Source of the DNA: Streptomyces sp. NBC_01231
GTDB taxonomy: Bacteria > Actinomycetota > Actinomycetes > Streptomycetales > Streptomycetaceae
Assembly: GCA_035999765.1 (NCBI GenBank)
Contig: CP108521.1
Coordinates: 3,844,001 to 3,908,000, forward strand
DNA: 64,000 bases
Direction of reading: 5' to 3'
Shown: positions 1-7,327 of the stretch, piece by piece
Position numbering within the stretch: position 1 is the stretch's first letter
Layout: each line of letters opens with the position of its first letter
The notes under the pieces: generated by a model
Database searches by the model: none
Told to the model about the DNA's origin: nothing
What the model saw: only the letters and a program-made list of their open reading frames with translations
Translations under genes and position numbers: made by a program

Positions 1-524
1 TCGGACCAGAACATCGGGCGCCAGTCGAGGTCGAACACCGTGGTGCCGGCCTTGGCCCGGTGGGCGAGGGCCGCGAGGGTCGCCGTGCGGCTGGGCTCCT
101 CGCTCAGGCCGGTGCCGGTGACCCAGAAGATGCGGGCCTCGCGGATGGCGTCCAGGTCGAGCTCGTGGGCGTCGATCTCCAGGTCGGGCGCCTTGGGGCG
201 GCGGTAGAAGTACAGCGGGAAGTCGTCGGGCGGGAAGACCTCGCAGAACGTGACCGGGGTGGGCAGGCCCGGGACCGGGGTGACCCAGCGGTCGTCGACA
301 CCGAAGCCCCGCAGCTCCTCATGGAGGTACGTCCCGAACGGGTCGTCGCCGGTACGGGTGATCACCGCGGTCCGCCGTCCCAGGCGGGCCGCGGCGACGG
401 CGACGTTGGTGGCCGAGCCGCCGAGGAACTTGCCGAAGGTCTCCACCTGCGGCAACGGGACGCCCGTCTGCAGCGGATAGAGGTCCACTCCGATCCGCCC
501 CATGGTGATCAGGTCGTACGCCAT
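1..524 (-). CDS. iolC: 5-dehydro-2-deoxygluconokinase, partial (3' end outside window)
   Basis: PfkB-family sugar kinase. The N-terminus reads MAYDLITMGRIGVDLYP and is followed by the ribokinase-fold glycine motif FLGGSATNVAVAAARLG and then ITRTGDDPFG. Members of this subfamily phosphorylate 5-dehydro-2-deoxygluconate in myo-inositol breakdown in the cytosol; that assignment is family knowledge. The ATG at 524 is preceded by a GAAGGGAA ribosome site. Only about 174 residues are in the window; the catalytic C-terminal half (GAGD motif) lies beyond position 1. It is divergent from the TIM-barrel isomerase at 729, and the two share the promoter region. It could be another PfkB sugar kinase, but the N-terminal sequence and the isomerase neighbour favour IolC. 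Confidence 0.8.
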   Translation of the reverse strand, partial: MAYDLITMGRIGVDLYPLQTGVPLPQVETFGKFLGGSATNVAVAAARLGRRTAVITRTGDDPFGTYLHEELRGFGVDDRWVTPVPGLPTPVTFCEVFPPDDFPLYFYRRPKAPDLEIDAHELDLDAIREARIFWVTGTGLSEEPSRTATLAALAHRAKAGTTVFDLDWRPMFWS

Positions 525-634
525 CGAGTTCCCTTCGTGCGCCGTGGCGGCCGGTAGCCGCGTGGGCTGTGACCGCGTCGGCTTATGGCCGCGTGGGCTC
601 CTGGCCGCGTCGGCTCGTATCGGCTCTCCCCGGT

Positions 635-663
635 TTCTAGCGCCGCGCAGGCCGCCCTGTCAA
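635..663 (-). promoter_or_regulatory. Predicted promoter of iolC
   Basis: On the minus strand TTGACA (658-663) is followed after 17 bp by CTAGAA (635-640), a near-consensus sigma-70/HrdB-type arrangement reading towards iolC. The -35 box lies right beside the inverted repeat at 669-678, so a repressor bound there could block it. Confidence 0.55.
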
Positions 664-668
664 TGTTT

Positions 669-678
669 TGTCCAGACA
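669..678. promoter_or_regulatory. Inverted repeat TGTCCAGACA, candidate GntR-type operator
   Basis: TGTC-CA-GACA is a perfect 4-bp-arm inverted repeat in the region between iolC and the divergent isomerase, next to the iolC -35 box. Its form resembles GntR/HutC-family operators. The nine-base core GTCCAGACA recurs at 28241-28249, in front of another sugar catabolic operon. Confidence 0.4.
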
Positions 679-728
679 TTCGGACCAGGCCTTGACACCC
701 CCCGCTCGCGAACCGCACGCTGGCGGCC

Positions 729-1646
729 ATGACGTCGTTGTCACCTCAGCCCTCACTCTCCCGCATCCGGATCGGATCGGCGCCCGACTCCTGGGGCGTC
801 TGGTTCCCGGACGATCCCCAACAGGTCCCCTGGAAGCGCTTCCTCGACGAGGTCGCCGCGTCCGGCTACGAGTGGATCGAACTCGGCCCGTACGGCTACC
901 TGCCGACCGATCCGGCCGTCCTCACCGCGGAGACGGCACAGCGTGGCCTGAAAGTGTCCGCCGGCACGGTCTTCACCGGCCTGCACCACGGCGAGGCCGT
1001 CTGGGAGAAGACCTGGGCGCACGTCGCGGACAACGCGGTGCTGGCCCAGGCGATGGGCGCCCGGCATCTGGTCGTCATCCCGTCCTTCTGGCGGGACGAC
1101 AAGACCGGCCAGGTGCTGGAGTCCGACACCCTCACGCCCGAGCAGTGGCGCAACCTCACCTCCCTGACCGAGCGCCTCGGCAAGGAGGTGCGGGAGCGGT
1201 ACGGCCTGCAGATCGTCGTCCACCCGCACGCCGACACCCACATCGACAGCGAGGAGAACGTCGTCCGCTTCCTGGACGGCACGGACTCCGACCTGGTGTC
1301 GCTGTGCCTGGACACCGGGCACTACGCGTACTGCGGCGGCGACAGCGTCAAGCTGATCGAGACCTACGGCGAGCGCATCGGGTACCTGCACCTGAAGCAG
1401 GTGGACCCGGAGATCCTGGCGGACGTGCGGGCGAACGAGGTGCCGTTCGGGCCGGCTGTCGCGCGCGGCGTGATGTGCGAGCCGCCCGCCGGGGTGCCCG
1501 CGCTGGGGCCCGTGCTGGAGGCCGCGCAGAAGCTGGACGTCGATCTGTTCGCGATCGTCGAGCAGGACATGTACCCGTGCGAGCCGGACACCCCGCTGCC
1601 GATCGCGCAGCGGACGCGGGCGTTCCTTCGGTCCTGCGGGGCGTAG
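729..1646 (+). CDS. Sugar phosphate isomerase/epimerase (TIM barrel), inositol-type
   Basis: A 305-residue protein of the xylose-isomerase-like TIM-barrel superfamily. It opens with RIGSAPDSWGVWFPDD, carries the metal-site stretches IVVHPHADTHID and CLDTGHYAY, and has HLKQVDP and AIVEQDMYP strands typical of IolE/IolH-like isomerases. It probably acts on an inosose or keto-sugar intermediate in the cytosol. The ATG at 729 is the first start after the intergenic region; its ribosome site is weak. It is divergent from iolC, which supports a role in inositol catabolism. The exact reaction (dehydratase, isomerase or epimerase) cannot be decided from sequence alone. Confidence 0.75.
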   Translation: MTSLSPQPSLSRIRIGSAPDSWGVWFPDDPQQVPWKRFLDEVAASGYEWIELGPYGYLPTDPAVLTAETAQRGLKVSAGTVFTGLHHGEAVWEKTWAHVADNAVLAQAMGARHLVVIPSFWRDDKTGQVLESDTLTPEQWRNLTSLTERLGKEVRERYGLQIVVHPHADTHIDSEENVVRFLDGTDSDLVSLCLDTGHYAYCGGDSVKLIETYGERIGYLHLKQVDPEILADVRANEVPFGPAVARGVMCEPPAGVPALGPVLEAAQKLDVDLFAIVEQDMYPCEPDTPLPIAQRTRAFLRSCGA

Positions 1647-1752
1647 TCCAGCCCTCCGAGGGTGGGCCGGGGCGCCTACTGGGGTGCCGGGTTCGATGAG
1701 TGGGCGGGGCGCGGCATGCCGCGTCCTTGAACCGGGGTGCGCCTTTGTGGCG

Positions 1753-1782
1753 TTCGTGTCACAAACATCCCCTTCGTGTCAC
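1753..1782. repeat. Direct repeat TTCGTGTCAC x2 in a 302-bp gene-free region
   Basis: Two identical 10-mers TTCGTGTCAC at 1753-1762 and 1773-1782 are spaced exactly 20 bp (two helical turns). Further GTCAC elements follow (ATGTCACGTG, GCGTCACAC) before the small HTH gene at 1949. This looks like a binding region for a dimeric regulator. Nothing else is apparent between 1647 and 1948. Confidence 0.4.
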
Positions 1783-1948
1783 GCATGTCACGTGTACGCG
1801 GCACATGCGTCACACCCGCGCACAGACCCTGCCCTGCCTCAACGTTCCGTCGTTGAGCGGGCAGGTTTTGTGATCGCCAGCGCAGTGCCCGGTACCCCCG
1901 ACGGCCGCCCCCGGCCGCCACCGCGGCACGCGCGGGGAGGTGCACCTC

Positions 1949-2149
1949 ATGACCGACCGAAGGCTTTGGTCCTACAAGGAGATCGCGGCACACATCCGGG
2001 TGCAGCCGGACACCGTACGGTCCTACCGCAAGCACGGTCTGCTGCCCCCGCCCGACCACGTCGAGGGCGGCAAGCCCTACTGGTACGCGGACACCGTCCG
2101 AGCCTGGGCGGCATCACGTCCGGGCAACCGCGGCCGAAGAGAGGCCTGA
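1949..2149 (+). CDS. Small helix-turn-helix (MerR-like) DNA-binding protein
   Basis: A 66-residue protein. Residues about 6-35 (LWSYKEIAAHIRVQPDTVRSYR) form a clear helix-turn-helix of the MerR/excisionase type. Then come the MerR-like wing HGLLPPPDHVEGGKPYWYADTVRAW and a basic tail. The ATG at 1949 is preceded by GGGGAGG eight bases upstream, better placed than an in-frame GTG at 1940. There is no effector domain, so it probably acts as a simple DNA-binding adaptor. It is convergent with the dehydrogenase downstream. The targets are unknown; the repeated TTCGTGTCAC upstream may be an autoregulatory site. Confidence 0.7.
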   Translation: MTDRRLWSYKEIAAHIRVQPDTVRSYRKHGLLPPPDHVEGGKPYWYADTVRAWAASRPGNRGRREA

Positions 2150-2190
2150 CCCGGGGAACCGGACCTGCCCCACCTCCGTGTGGGGCACCG

Positions 2191-3234
2191 TCAGCTCCAT
2201 GGCTCGATGACCGTCACACCCGCCCCCGGCGCCGAGCCCATCGCCGCCAGCGCTGCCGGTGTCGCGTCCAGCGTGATCGTGGACGTGACCAGCAGGTCGG
2301 GCCTCAGCACTCCCGCCCGAACCAGTTCCAGCATCGGCGGGTAGGTGTGGGCGGCCATGCCGTGGCTGCCGAGGAGTTCGAGTTCAAGGGCGATGGCGCG
2401 CCCCATCGGGACCGGTGTCGTGCCGCTCGGGGAGGGCAGCAGGCCGACCTGGACATGACGGCCTCGACGGCGCAGGCCGTTGACCGAGGCGGCGCAGGTG
2501 GTGGGCGAACCCAGGGCATCGAGGGAGAGATGGGCGCCGCCGTCGGTCAGGTCGAGGATCGCCTCCGCGGTGTTCTCCGTGCGGGACGCGTCCACGCACT
2601 GCGCCGCGCCGAACTTCCGTGCCAGGTCCAGGGCGTGCGGGGACACGTCCACCGCCACCACCCGCGCCCCCGACGCCGCCGCGATCATCACGGCGGACAG
2701 ACCGACGCCTCCACAGCCATGCACCGCGACCCACTCCCCAGCCGCCACCCGGCCCTGCTGCACCACCGCGCGGAACGCCGTGGCGAACCGGCAGCCGAGG
2801 GAGGCTGCGGTGGCGAAGGACAGGTCCGCGGGGACGGCGATCAGGTTCACGTCGGCGTGGTCCAGCGCCACGTACCGGGCGAAGGAGCCCCAGTGGGTGA
2901 AGCCGGGCTGGGTCTGCCGCTCGCACACCTGCTGATCGCCCGCCACGCAGGACGGACAGGTGCCGCAGGCGCAGATGAACGGGACGGTGACCCGGTCACC
3001 CGGGCGCCATCCGGTCACCCGGGCGCCCACCGCCTCGACGACGCCGGCGAGTTCGTGCCCCGGCACGTGGGGCAGCGCGATGTCCGGGTCGTGGCCCTGC
3101 CAGCCGTGCCAGTCGCTGCGACACAGTCCCGTGGCCTCGACCCGCACCACCACCCCGTGCTCAGCGGGCTCCGGGTCGGCCACCTCACGCACCTCGGCCG
3201 GCTCCCCGTACCGCTCGAACACCACTGCCCGCAT
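2191..3234 (-). CDS. Zinc-dependent alcohol dehydrogenase
   Basis: A 347-residue medium-chain dehydrogenase. The catalytic zinc ligands are visible as Cys in [11 protein letters not shown] and His-Glu in [10 protein letters not shown]. The structural zinc loop is [17 protein letters not shown], and the NAD(P) fold starts at [12 protein letters not shown]. It catalyses reversible oxidation of an alcohol (family knowledge); the substrate is not predictable. A good ATG start lies at 3234. It stands alone between a small HTH gene and decayed sequence, with no operon partner, so there is no contextual clue to its substrate. Confidence 0.85.
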   Translation of the reverse strand: MRAVVFERYGEPAEVREVADPEPAEHGVVVRVEATGLCRSDWHGWQGHDPDIALPHVPGHELAGVVEAVGARVTGWRPGDRVTVPFICACGTCPSCVAGDQQVCERQTQPGFTHWGSFARYVALDHADVNLIAVPADLSFATAASLGCRFATAFRAVVQQGRVAAGEWVAVHGCGGVGLSAVMIAAASGARVVAVDVSPHALDLARKFGAAQCVDASRTENTAEAILDLTDGGAHLSLDALGSPTTCAASVNGLRRRGRHVQVGLLPSPSGTTPVPMGRAIALELELLGSHGMAAHTYPPMLELVRAGVLRPDLLVTSTITLDATPAALAAMGSAPGAGVTVIEPWS

Positions 3235-3284
3235 GCGCGCCCCTGCTTCCCGTTCCTGCGCCGATCACCTCTGACGGCGGCACG

Positions 3285-3660
3285 CTATCCGCGCGTCTTC
3301 GCCTTGTCGCGCGCGGGCTCGTCCGCTTTCCCCTCGTCAGGTTCCCTCTCGTCAGGTTCCGCCTCCTCCGGTTCCCGCTTGTCCCCCTCCGGGCCTCCTT
3401 CCGGATCGCCCCCTTCCGGCTTGCTCTTTTCCTTCTCGGCGGCGGCTACGGGCCGCTCCCCCTCGCTCAGTCCGAACCGTTCGTGGAAGCGCCGCAGCGG
3501 GCCCGGGGCCCACCAGGTCGCCCGGCCGGTGAGGCGGCATCACCGCCGGGACCAGGAGGCTGCGGACGATCATCACGTCCATCAGGACGGCCAGGGCGAT
3601 ACCGAGTCCGAGCATCTTGGTGTTGGTCACAGGGGACGTGCCGATGGCGACCCCGGAGAA
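3285..3660 (-). pseudogene. C-terminal remnant of an MMPL/RND membrane transporter
   Basis: One frame reads TNTKMLGLGIALAVLMDVM and then IVRSLLVPAVM, the last membrane helix of MMPL-family transporters. At about 3540 the frame breaks. An extra C turns the expected RLTGRATWWAPGP into a different frame, and the expected charged tail (RRFHERFGLSEGE...) continues in another frame to a TAG at 3285. The tail is rich in Glu, Pro and Lys. Nothing of the rest of the roughly 700-residue transporter remains upstream. This is a dead fragment, not a working gene. Confidence 0.7.
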
Positions 3661-3704
3661 GCAGGAGAAGGAGCAGCCCCGCCGCCGCCAGGCCCGGGGT
3701 GAGC

Positions 3705-3803
3705 GCCGCATCGCCCAACTCCGAGGCCGGCGTCTCGCCGGGCACGCTGTACCAGTTCTTCCCGAACAAGGAAGCGATCGCGATCGAGCTGGGTGACCGG
3801 CAG
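3705..3803 (+). pseudogene. Remnant of a TetR-family DNA-binding domain
   Basis: On the plus strand about 33 codons read EAGVSPGTLYQFFPNKEAIA, the recognition-helix signature of TetR repressors, followed by IELGDR. No start codon with a ribosome site, no upstream helix 1 and no ligand domain accompany it. It sits head-to-head with the MMPL fragment, a common TetR-transporter arrangement, so both may be debris of one deleted resistance locus. Confidence 0.6.
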
Positions 3804-3916
3804 CGGCGATTCGGGTACGCGCACAACGGCCTGGGAGAGTCCCGGGCACGCCTTTCACCCAACGGGGTACTCACCCCACGCCCCGCCACACACTCCGCCC
3901 GCGCACCGCACACCTC

Positions 3917-3944
3917 TTGGAGAAGTACCCCCTAGGGGTATAAC
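3917..3944 (+). promoter_or_regulatory. copZA promoter with CsoR-type copper operator
   Basis: TTGGAG (3917-3922) and TATAAC (3939-3944) form a promoter with 16-bp spacing. Lying in the spacer and touching the -10 box is TACCCCCTAGGGGTA (3926-3940), with arms TACCCC/GGGGTA. This matches the GC-rich operator known for CsoR copper-sensing repressors. Repression without copper and release with Cu(I) is the expected behaviour. No csoR gene lies in this window. Confidence 0.75.
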
Positions 3945-4006
3945 GTGGAGTGCGCGGGCCCCACCCTGGCCACGACCGCCCCACACGTCCGTACGAGGAG
4001 AACGAC

Positions 4007-4246
4007 ATGACCACTCAGACCGACACCCCCGGTTCCGTCACCGCCGTCTACAAGGTGAGCGGAATGAGCTGCGGACACTGCGAGGGGGCCGTCTCCGGCG
4101 AGCTCTCCGAGGTCGCCGGTGTCAGTTCGGTGACGGCCGTCGCCTCGACCGGCGAGGTGACCGTGGTGTCCGCGGCCCCGCTCGACGAGGAGGCCGTGCG
4201 CGCCGCCGTCGACGAGGCGGGCTTCGAACTCGTCGGCAAGGCCTGA
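4007..4246 (+). CDS. copZ: Copper chaperone CopZ
   Basis: A 79-residue heavy-metal-associated (HMA) domain protein. The copper site is GMSCGHC with cysteines at residues 22 and 25, followed by the usual beta-alpha-beta-beta-alpha-beta pattern and the DEAGFELVG end. It binds Cu(I) in the cytosol and hands it to CopA. The ATG at 4007 is preceded by a GAGGAG site; longer in-frame starts upstream would overlap the promoter. It lies 88 bp ahead of copA and directly behind the CsoR-type operator, so both are probably induced by copper as one unit. Confidence 0.9.
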   Translation: MTTQTDTPGSVTAVYKVSGMSCGHCEGAVSGELSEVAGVSSVTAVASTGEVTVVSAAPLDEEAVRAAVDEAGFELVGKA

Positions 4247-4334
4247 GGCAGACTGAGCCACGCACCTCCCCACCCGTGCCGGATCGGCCGACACCCGTCG
4301 CCGTCCGGCCCGGTCCGCTCTCTGGAGTACGGAC

Positions 4335-6590
4335 ATGTCCACCACCACCGACCGCGCCCCGACAACCGGGACGTCGGAAGTCGAACTGCTCATCGGCGGA
4401 ATGACCTGCGCCTCCTGTGCGGCCCGCGTCGAGAAGAAGCTCAACCGCATGGACGGCGTGACCGCCACGGTGAACTACGCGACGGAGAAGGCGAAGGTCA
4501 GCTACCCGACGGACGTCGACGTCGCCGATCTGATCGCGACGGTGGTGCGGACCGGGTACACGGCCGAGGAACCGACGCCGCCCCCGGAGGAGACCGCCAC
4601 CGCGAAAGACTCCGTGGCGGACGCCGAGGAGGACCCGGAGTCGGCCTCCCTCCGGCAGCGACTGACCGTCTCCGTCCTGCTGGCCGTCCCGGTCGTCCTG
4701 CTCTCCATGATCCCGGCGCTCCAGTTCGACAACTGGCAGTGGCTGGCGCTCACCCTGGCCTCGCCGGTCGTGGTCTGGGGCGGTCTGCCCTTCCACCGGG
4801 CCGCCTGGACGAACGTCCGGCACGGCGCGGCCACCATGGACACCCTGGTCTCGCTCGGCACACTGGCGGCGTTCGGCTGGTCGCTGTGGGCGCTGTTCCT
4901 CGGCGACGCGGGCATGCCGGGCATGCGGGACCGCTTCGAGCCGACCGTTTCACGGATGCACGGCAGCTCCACGATCTACCTCGAAGTCGCCGCCGGAGTC
5001 ACCGCGTTCATCCTGCTGGGCCGCTATCTGGAGGCTCGCGCCAAGCGCCGCGCCGGGGCCGCGCTGCGGGCTCTGATGGAGCTCGGCGTGAAGGACGTGG
5101 CCGTCCTGCGGGACGGGCGGGAGGTACGGATCCCGGCGGCCCGGCTGGCCGTCGGTGACCGGTTCGTCGTACGGCCCGGGGAGAAGGTCGCCACCGACGG
5201 CGCGGTCGTCGAGGGCGCCTCCGCGGTGGACGCGTCCATGCTGACCGGCGAGTCCGTCCCGGTGGACGTCACCGTGGGCGACACCGTCACCGGCGCCACG
5301 GTCAACGCCGGCGGGCGGCTGGTCGTCGAGGCCACCCGGGTCGGCGCCGACACCCAGCTCGCGCGGATGGCGAGGCTGGTGGAGGACGCGCAGAACGGCA
5401 AGGCCGAGGTGCAGCGGCTGGCCGACCGGGTCTCCGGGATCTTCGTGCCGGTGGTGATCGCGATCGCGGTCGCCACCTTCGGGGTGTGGCTCGGCGCGAC
5501 CGGTGACACGGTCGCCGCGTTCACCGCGGCCGTCGCCGTCCTGATCATCGCCTGCCCGTGCGCGTTGGGCCTGGCCACCCCGACCGCCCTGATGGTCGGC
5601 ACCGGGCGCGGCGCCCAGCTCGGCATCCTCATCAAGGGCCCCGAGGTCCTGGAGTCCACGCGCCGTGTCGACACGGTCGTCCTGGACAAGACCGGCACGG
5701 TCACCACCGGCCGGATGACCCTCCAGGAGGTCCACGTCACCGAGGGCGCGGACCCGAAGGAGGTGCTGCGGCTCGCGGGCGCCCTGGAGCACGCCTCCGA
5801 GCACCCCGTGGCCCGGGCGGTCGCCGCGGGCGCCGAGGAACGCGTGGGACCGCTGCCGGAGGCCGAGCACTTCGAGAACGTGCCCGGCCGGGGTGTCCGC
5901 GGACGGGTGGAGGGTCGCAAGGTGGCCGTGGGGCGCCTTTTCGACGTTCTCCCTCAGGACCTGGCCCGTGCGCGGGAACAGGCCGAGAGGGACGGGCGTA
6001 CGGCCGTCCTGGTCGGCTGGGACGGAGTGGCCCGCGGGGTCCTGGCCGTCGCGGACGCGGTCAAGGAGACCAGCGCGGAGGCGGTGCGGGAGCTGCGGAC
6101 CCTCGGCCTCACGCCGGTGCTGCTGACCGGGGACAACCGGACGGTCGCCCTGGCGGTCGCCGGGGCCGTCGGGATCGACGCCGAGCACGTGGTCGCCGAG
6201 GTGCTGCCCGAGGACAAGGTCGACGTCGTGCGGCGGTTGCAGCGCGAGGGCCGGGTCGTCGCCATGGTCGGTGACGGCGTCAACGACGCGGCCGCGCTCG
6301 CCACCGCCGATCTGGGTCTGGCGATGGGGACCGGGACCGACGCGGCGATCGAGGCGGGCGACCTGACGCTGGTGCGCGGGGATCTACGGGTGGCCGCGGA
6401 CGCGATCCGGCTGTCGCGGCGGACCCTGTCCACGATCAAGGGCAACCTCGTGTGGGCCTTCGGGTACAACGTGGCCGCGCTGCCGCTGGCCGCCGCCGGG
6501 CTGCTGAACCCGATGATCGCGGGCGCGGCGATGGCGTTCTCGTCGGTGTTCGTTGTGACCAACAGCCTTCGGTTGCGCGCATTCCGATGA
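4335..6590 (+). CDS. copA: Copper-translocating P1B-type ATPase
   Basis: A 751-residue efflux ATPase. It has an N-terminal HMA domain with the Cys25-Ala-Ser-Cys28 metal site and a membrane domain with the transport motif Cys407-Pro-Cys409 ([13 protein letters not shown]). The actuator motif is TGES, the phosphorylated aspartate is Asp451 in DKTGT, the nucleotide domain has the HP motif SEHPVARAV, and [10 protein letters not shown] follows. The CPC motif plus the CopZ neighbour support Cu(I) export across the plasma membrane. The length and all key residues are normal. The start ATG at 4335 has GGAG nine bases upstream. It is co-directional with copZ and probably co-transcribed from the CsoR-controlled promoter. 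Confidence 0.95.
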   Translation: MSTTTDRAPTTGTSEVELLIGGMTCASCAARVEKKLNRMDGVTATVNYATEKAKVSYPTDVDVADLIATVVRTGYTAEEPTPPPEETATAKDSVADAEEDPESASLRQRLTVSVLLAVPVVLLSMIPALQFDNWQWLALTLASPVVVWGGLPFHRAAWTNVRHGAATMDTLVSLGTLAAFGWSLWALFLGDAGMPGMRDRFEPTVSRMHGSSTIYLEVAAGVTAFILLGRYLEARAKRRAGAALRALMELGVKDVAVLRDGREVRIPAARLAVGDRFVVRPGEKVATDGAVVEGASAVDASMLTGESVPVDVTVGDTVTGATVNAGGRLVVEATRVGADTQLARMARLVEDAQNGKAEVQRLADRVSGIFVPVVIAIAVATFGVWLGATGDTVAAFTAAVAVLIIACPCALGLATPTALMVGTGRGAQLGILIKGPEVLESTRRVDTVVLDKTGTVTTGRMTLQEVHVTEGADPKEVLRLAGALEHASEHPVARAVAAGAEERVGPLPEAEHFENVPGRGVRGRVEGRKVAVGRLFDVLPQDLARAREQAERDGRTAVLVGWDGVARGVLAVADAVKETSAEAVRELRTLGLTPVLLTGDNRTVALAVAGAVGIDAEHVVAEVLPEDKVDVVRRLQREGRVVAMVGDGVNDAAALATADLGLAMGTGTDAAIEAGDLTLVRGDLRVAADAIRLSRRTLSTIKGNLVWAFGYNVAALPLAAAGLLNPMIAGAAMAFSSVFVVTNSLRLRAFR

Positions 6591-6775
6591 CGGGCCCCTC
6601 TGGAGTCCGGCGCCACACTCACATAAGCTCTTCACAAGGCTCGCGCATCATCCTTACGCTTGGGTCGCCAGTTTGTCGTATCCGGGCCCTTGCGCATCTA
6701 ACGGACATATGCAAGAGACGCAGATCACAGTGATGCGAACGTAACCATCGAAGGGGTTCGAAGGTCTAAGTTGGC
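6591..6775. other. Gene-free DNA downstream of copA
   Basis: No plausible reading frame and no strong terminator are seen after copA. One 11-bp palindrome, ATCACAGTGAT, lies at 6724-6734. It resembles no site I can name with confidence. This stretch is the start of a 737-bp non-coding region that runs to citA. Confidence 0.5.
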
Positions 6776-6840
6776 GATGTCAGGCAGCGTCTTGGGGGGC
6801 GCTCACTGACATCTGAGGATGTCTTGGGGGACTTCCTCAG
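6776..6840 (-). ncRNA. Probable 6C RNA (two C-rich-loop hairpins)
   Basis: Two adjacent stem-loops. Arms GATGTCAG (6776-6783) and CTGACATC (6806-6813) enclose an inner AGCG/CGCT pairing and six Gs at 6794-6799. Arms CTGAGGA (6813-6819) and TCCTCAG (6834-6840) enclose GTC/GAC and five Gs at 6826-6830. Read on the minus strand the loops are CCCCCCAAGA and CCCCAA. Two hairpins with conserved C-runs are the definition of the actinobacterial 6C RNA motif. The transcript ends are not defined by sequence; a weak TTGAGC box lies upstream on the minus strand near 6950. It could instead be a plus-strand structured RNA. Confidence 0.65.
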
Positions 6841-6848
6841 AGATGCGT

Positions 6849-6908
6849 TGCCGGGACACGTACACCGGGGAGCTTTGAGCGGCCCTCCCAGCGTGCGCTG
6901 TCCCGGCA
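6849..6908. other. Long stem-loop beside the 6C RNA
   Basis: TGCCGGGACA (6849-6858) pairs perfectly with TGTCCCGGCA (6899-6908), and the interior contains a further GGGAG/CTCCC pairing. It sits directly 5' of the two C-loop hairpins when read on the minus strand, so it may be the 5' domain of the same RNA or an independent element. There is no coding potential. Confidence 0.5.
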
Positions 6909-7030
6909 GACCGCACACTGGAGTAGTACGAGGAGTTTTGCTCGTTCTGCTCAACGGAACCACCAGGCAGTATCAGGCAGTACCGCAAGACAGCGATTCA
7001 GGCGCTGGTTCTCACAGACGCCCGGCCGGA

Positions 7031-7113
7031 TCCCGTGGGGGGAATCCGCACCGGGACATGGGAAGGCGCCCTGGACGTCGGCCCGTGGGGGGACTGGCGC
7101 TGGGGCGCCTTCC
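7031..7113. other. Second pair of hairpins with G6/C6 loops
   Basis: GGAAGGCGCC (7061-7070) pairs perfectly with GGCGCCTTCC (7104-7113) around a 33-nt loop. Just before it TCCCG (7031-7035) can pair with CGGGA (7052-7056). Both contain the shared motif CCCGTGGGGGGA. On the minus strand these again present C6 runs. The hairpins may be further 6C-like domains or an unrelated structured RNA. Confidence 0.45.
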
Positions 7114-7160
7114 GCATATCCAGCGGCACGCCAGGTCAACCGGCGCACGGGTTCCATCAC

Positions 7161-7252
7161 CCCATGAGCTCACCGGTTCAGTCAGCCCACGAGTGCACGG
7201 GTTTCCCAGCCCACGAGTGCACAGGCTCGGTTCGCCCCCATGAGCTCACTGG
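7161..7252. repeat. Degenerate short repeats CCCAYGAGYKCAC
   Basis: Four imperfect copies of a roughly 13-bp unit (CCCATGAGCTCAC, CCCACGAGTGCAC twice, then CCCATGAGCTCAC) occur at irregular spacing 3' of the citA terminator. The outer copies contain the palindrome GAGCTC and the inner ones GAGTGCAC. No protein is encoded. The repeats may be intergenic repeat DNA without function. Confidence 0.5.
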
Positions 7253-7266
7253 CACGCGAACACGAA

Positions 7267-7300
7267 GGCCCCGCACCCGGCCGAAGCCGTGTACGGGGCC
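7267..7300 (-). terminator. citA transcription terminator
   Basis: GGCCCCG (7267-7273) pairs with CGGGGCC (7294-7300) in a GC-rich stem 28 bp past the citA stop. There is no U-run, as is usual in Streptomyces. Confidence 0.6.
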
Positions 7301-7327
7301 CTGGTGGGCAACTCAGCGGTGGGCGAC

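Noticed and set aside
6824..7243. 139-aa plus-strand frame in the hairpin region
   Set aside because: The frame passes through stem-loop DNA and repeats, has no ribosome site and no similarity to any family I know.
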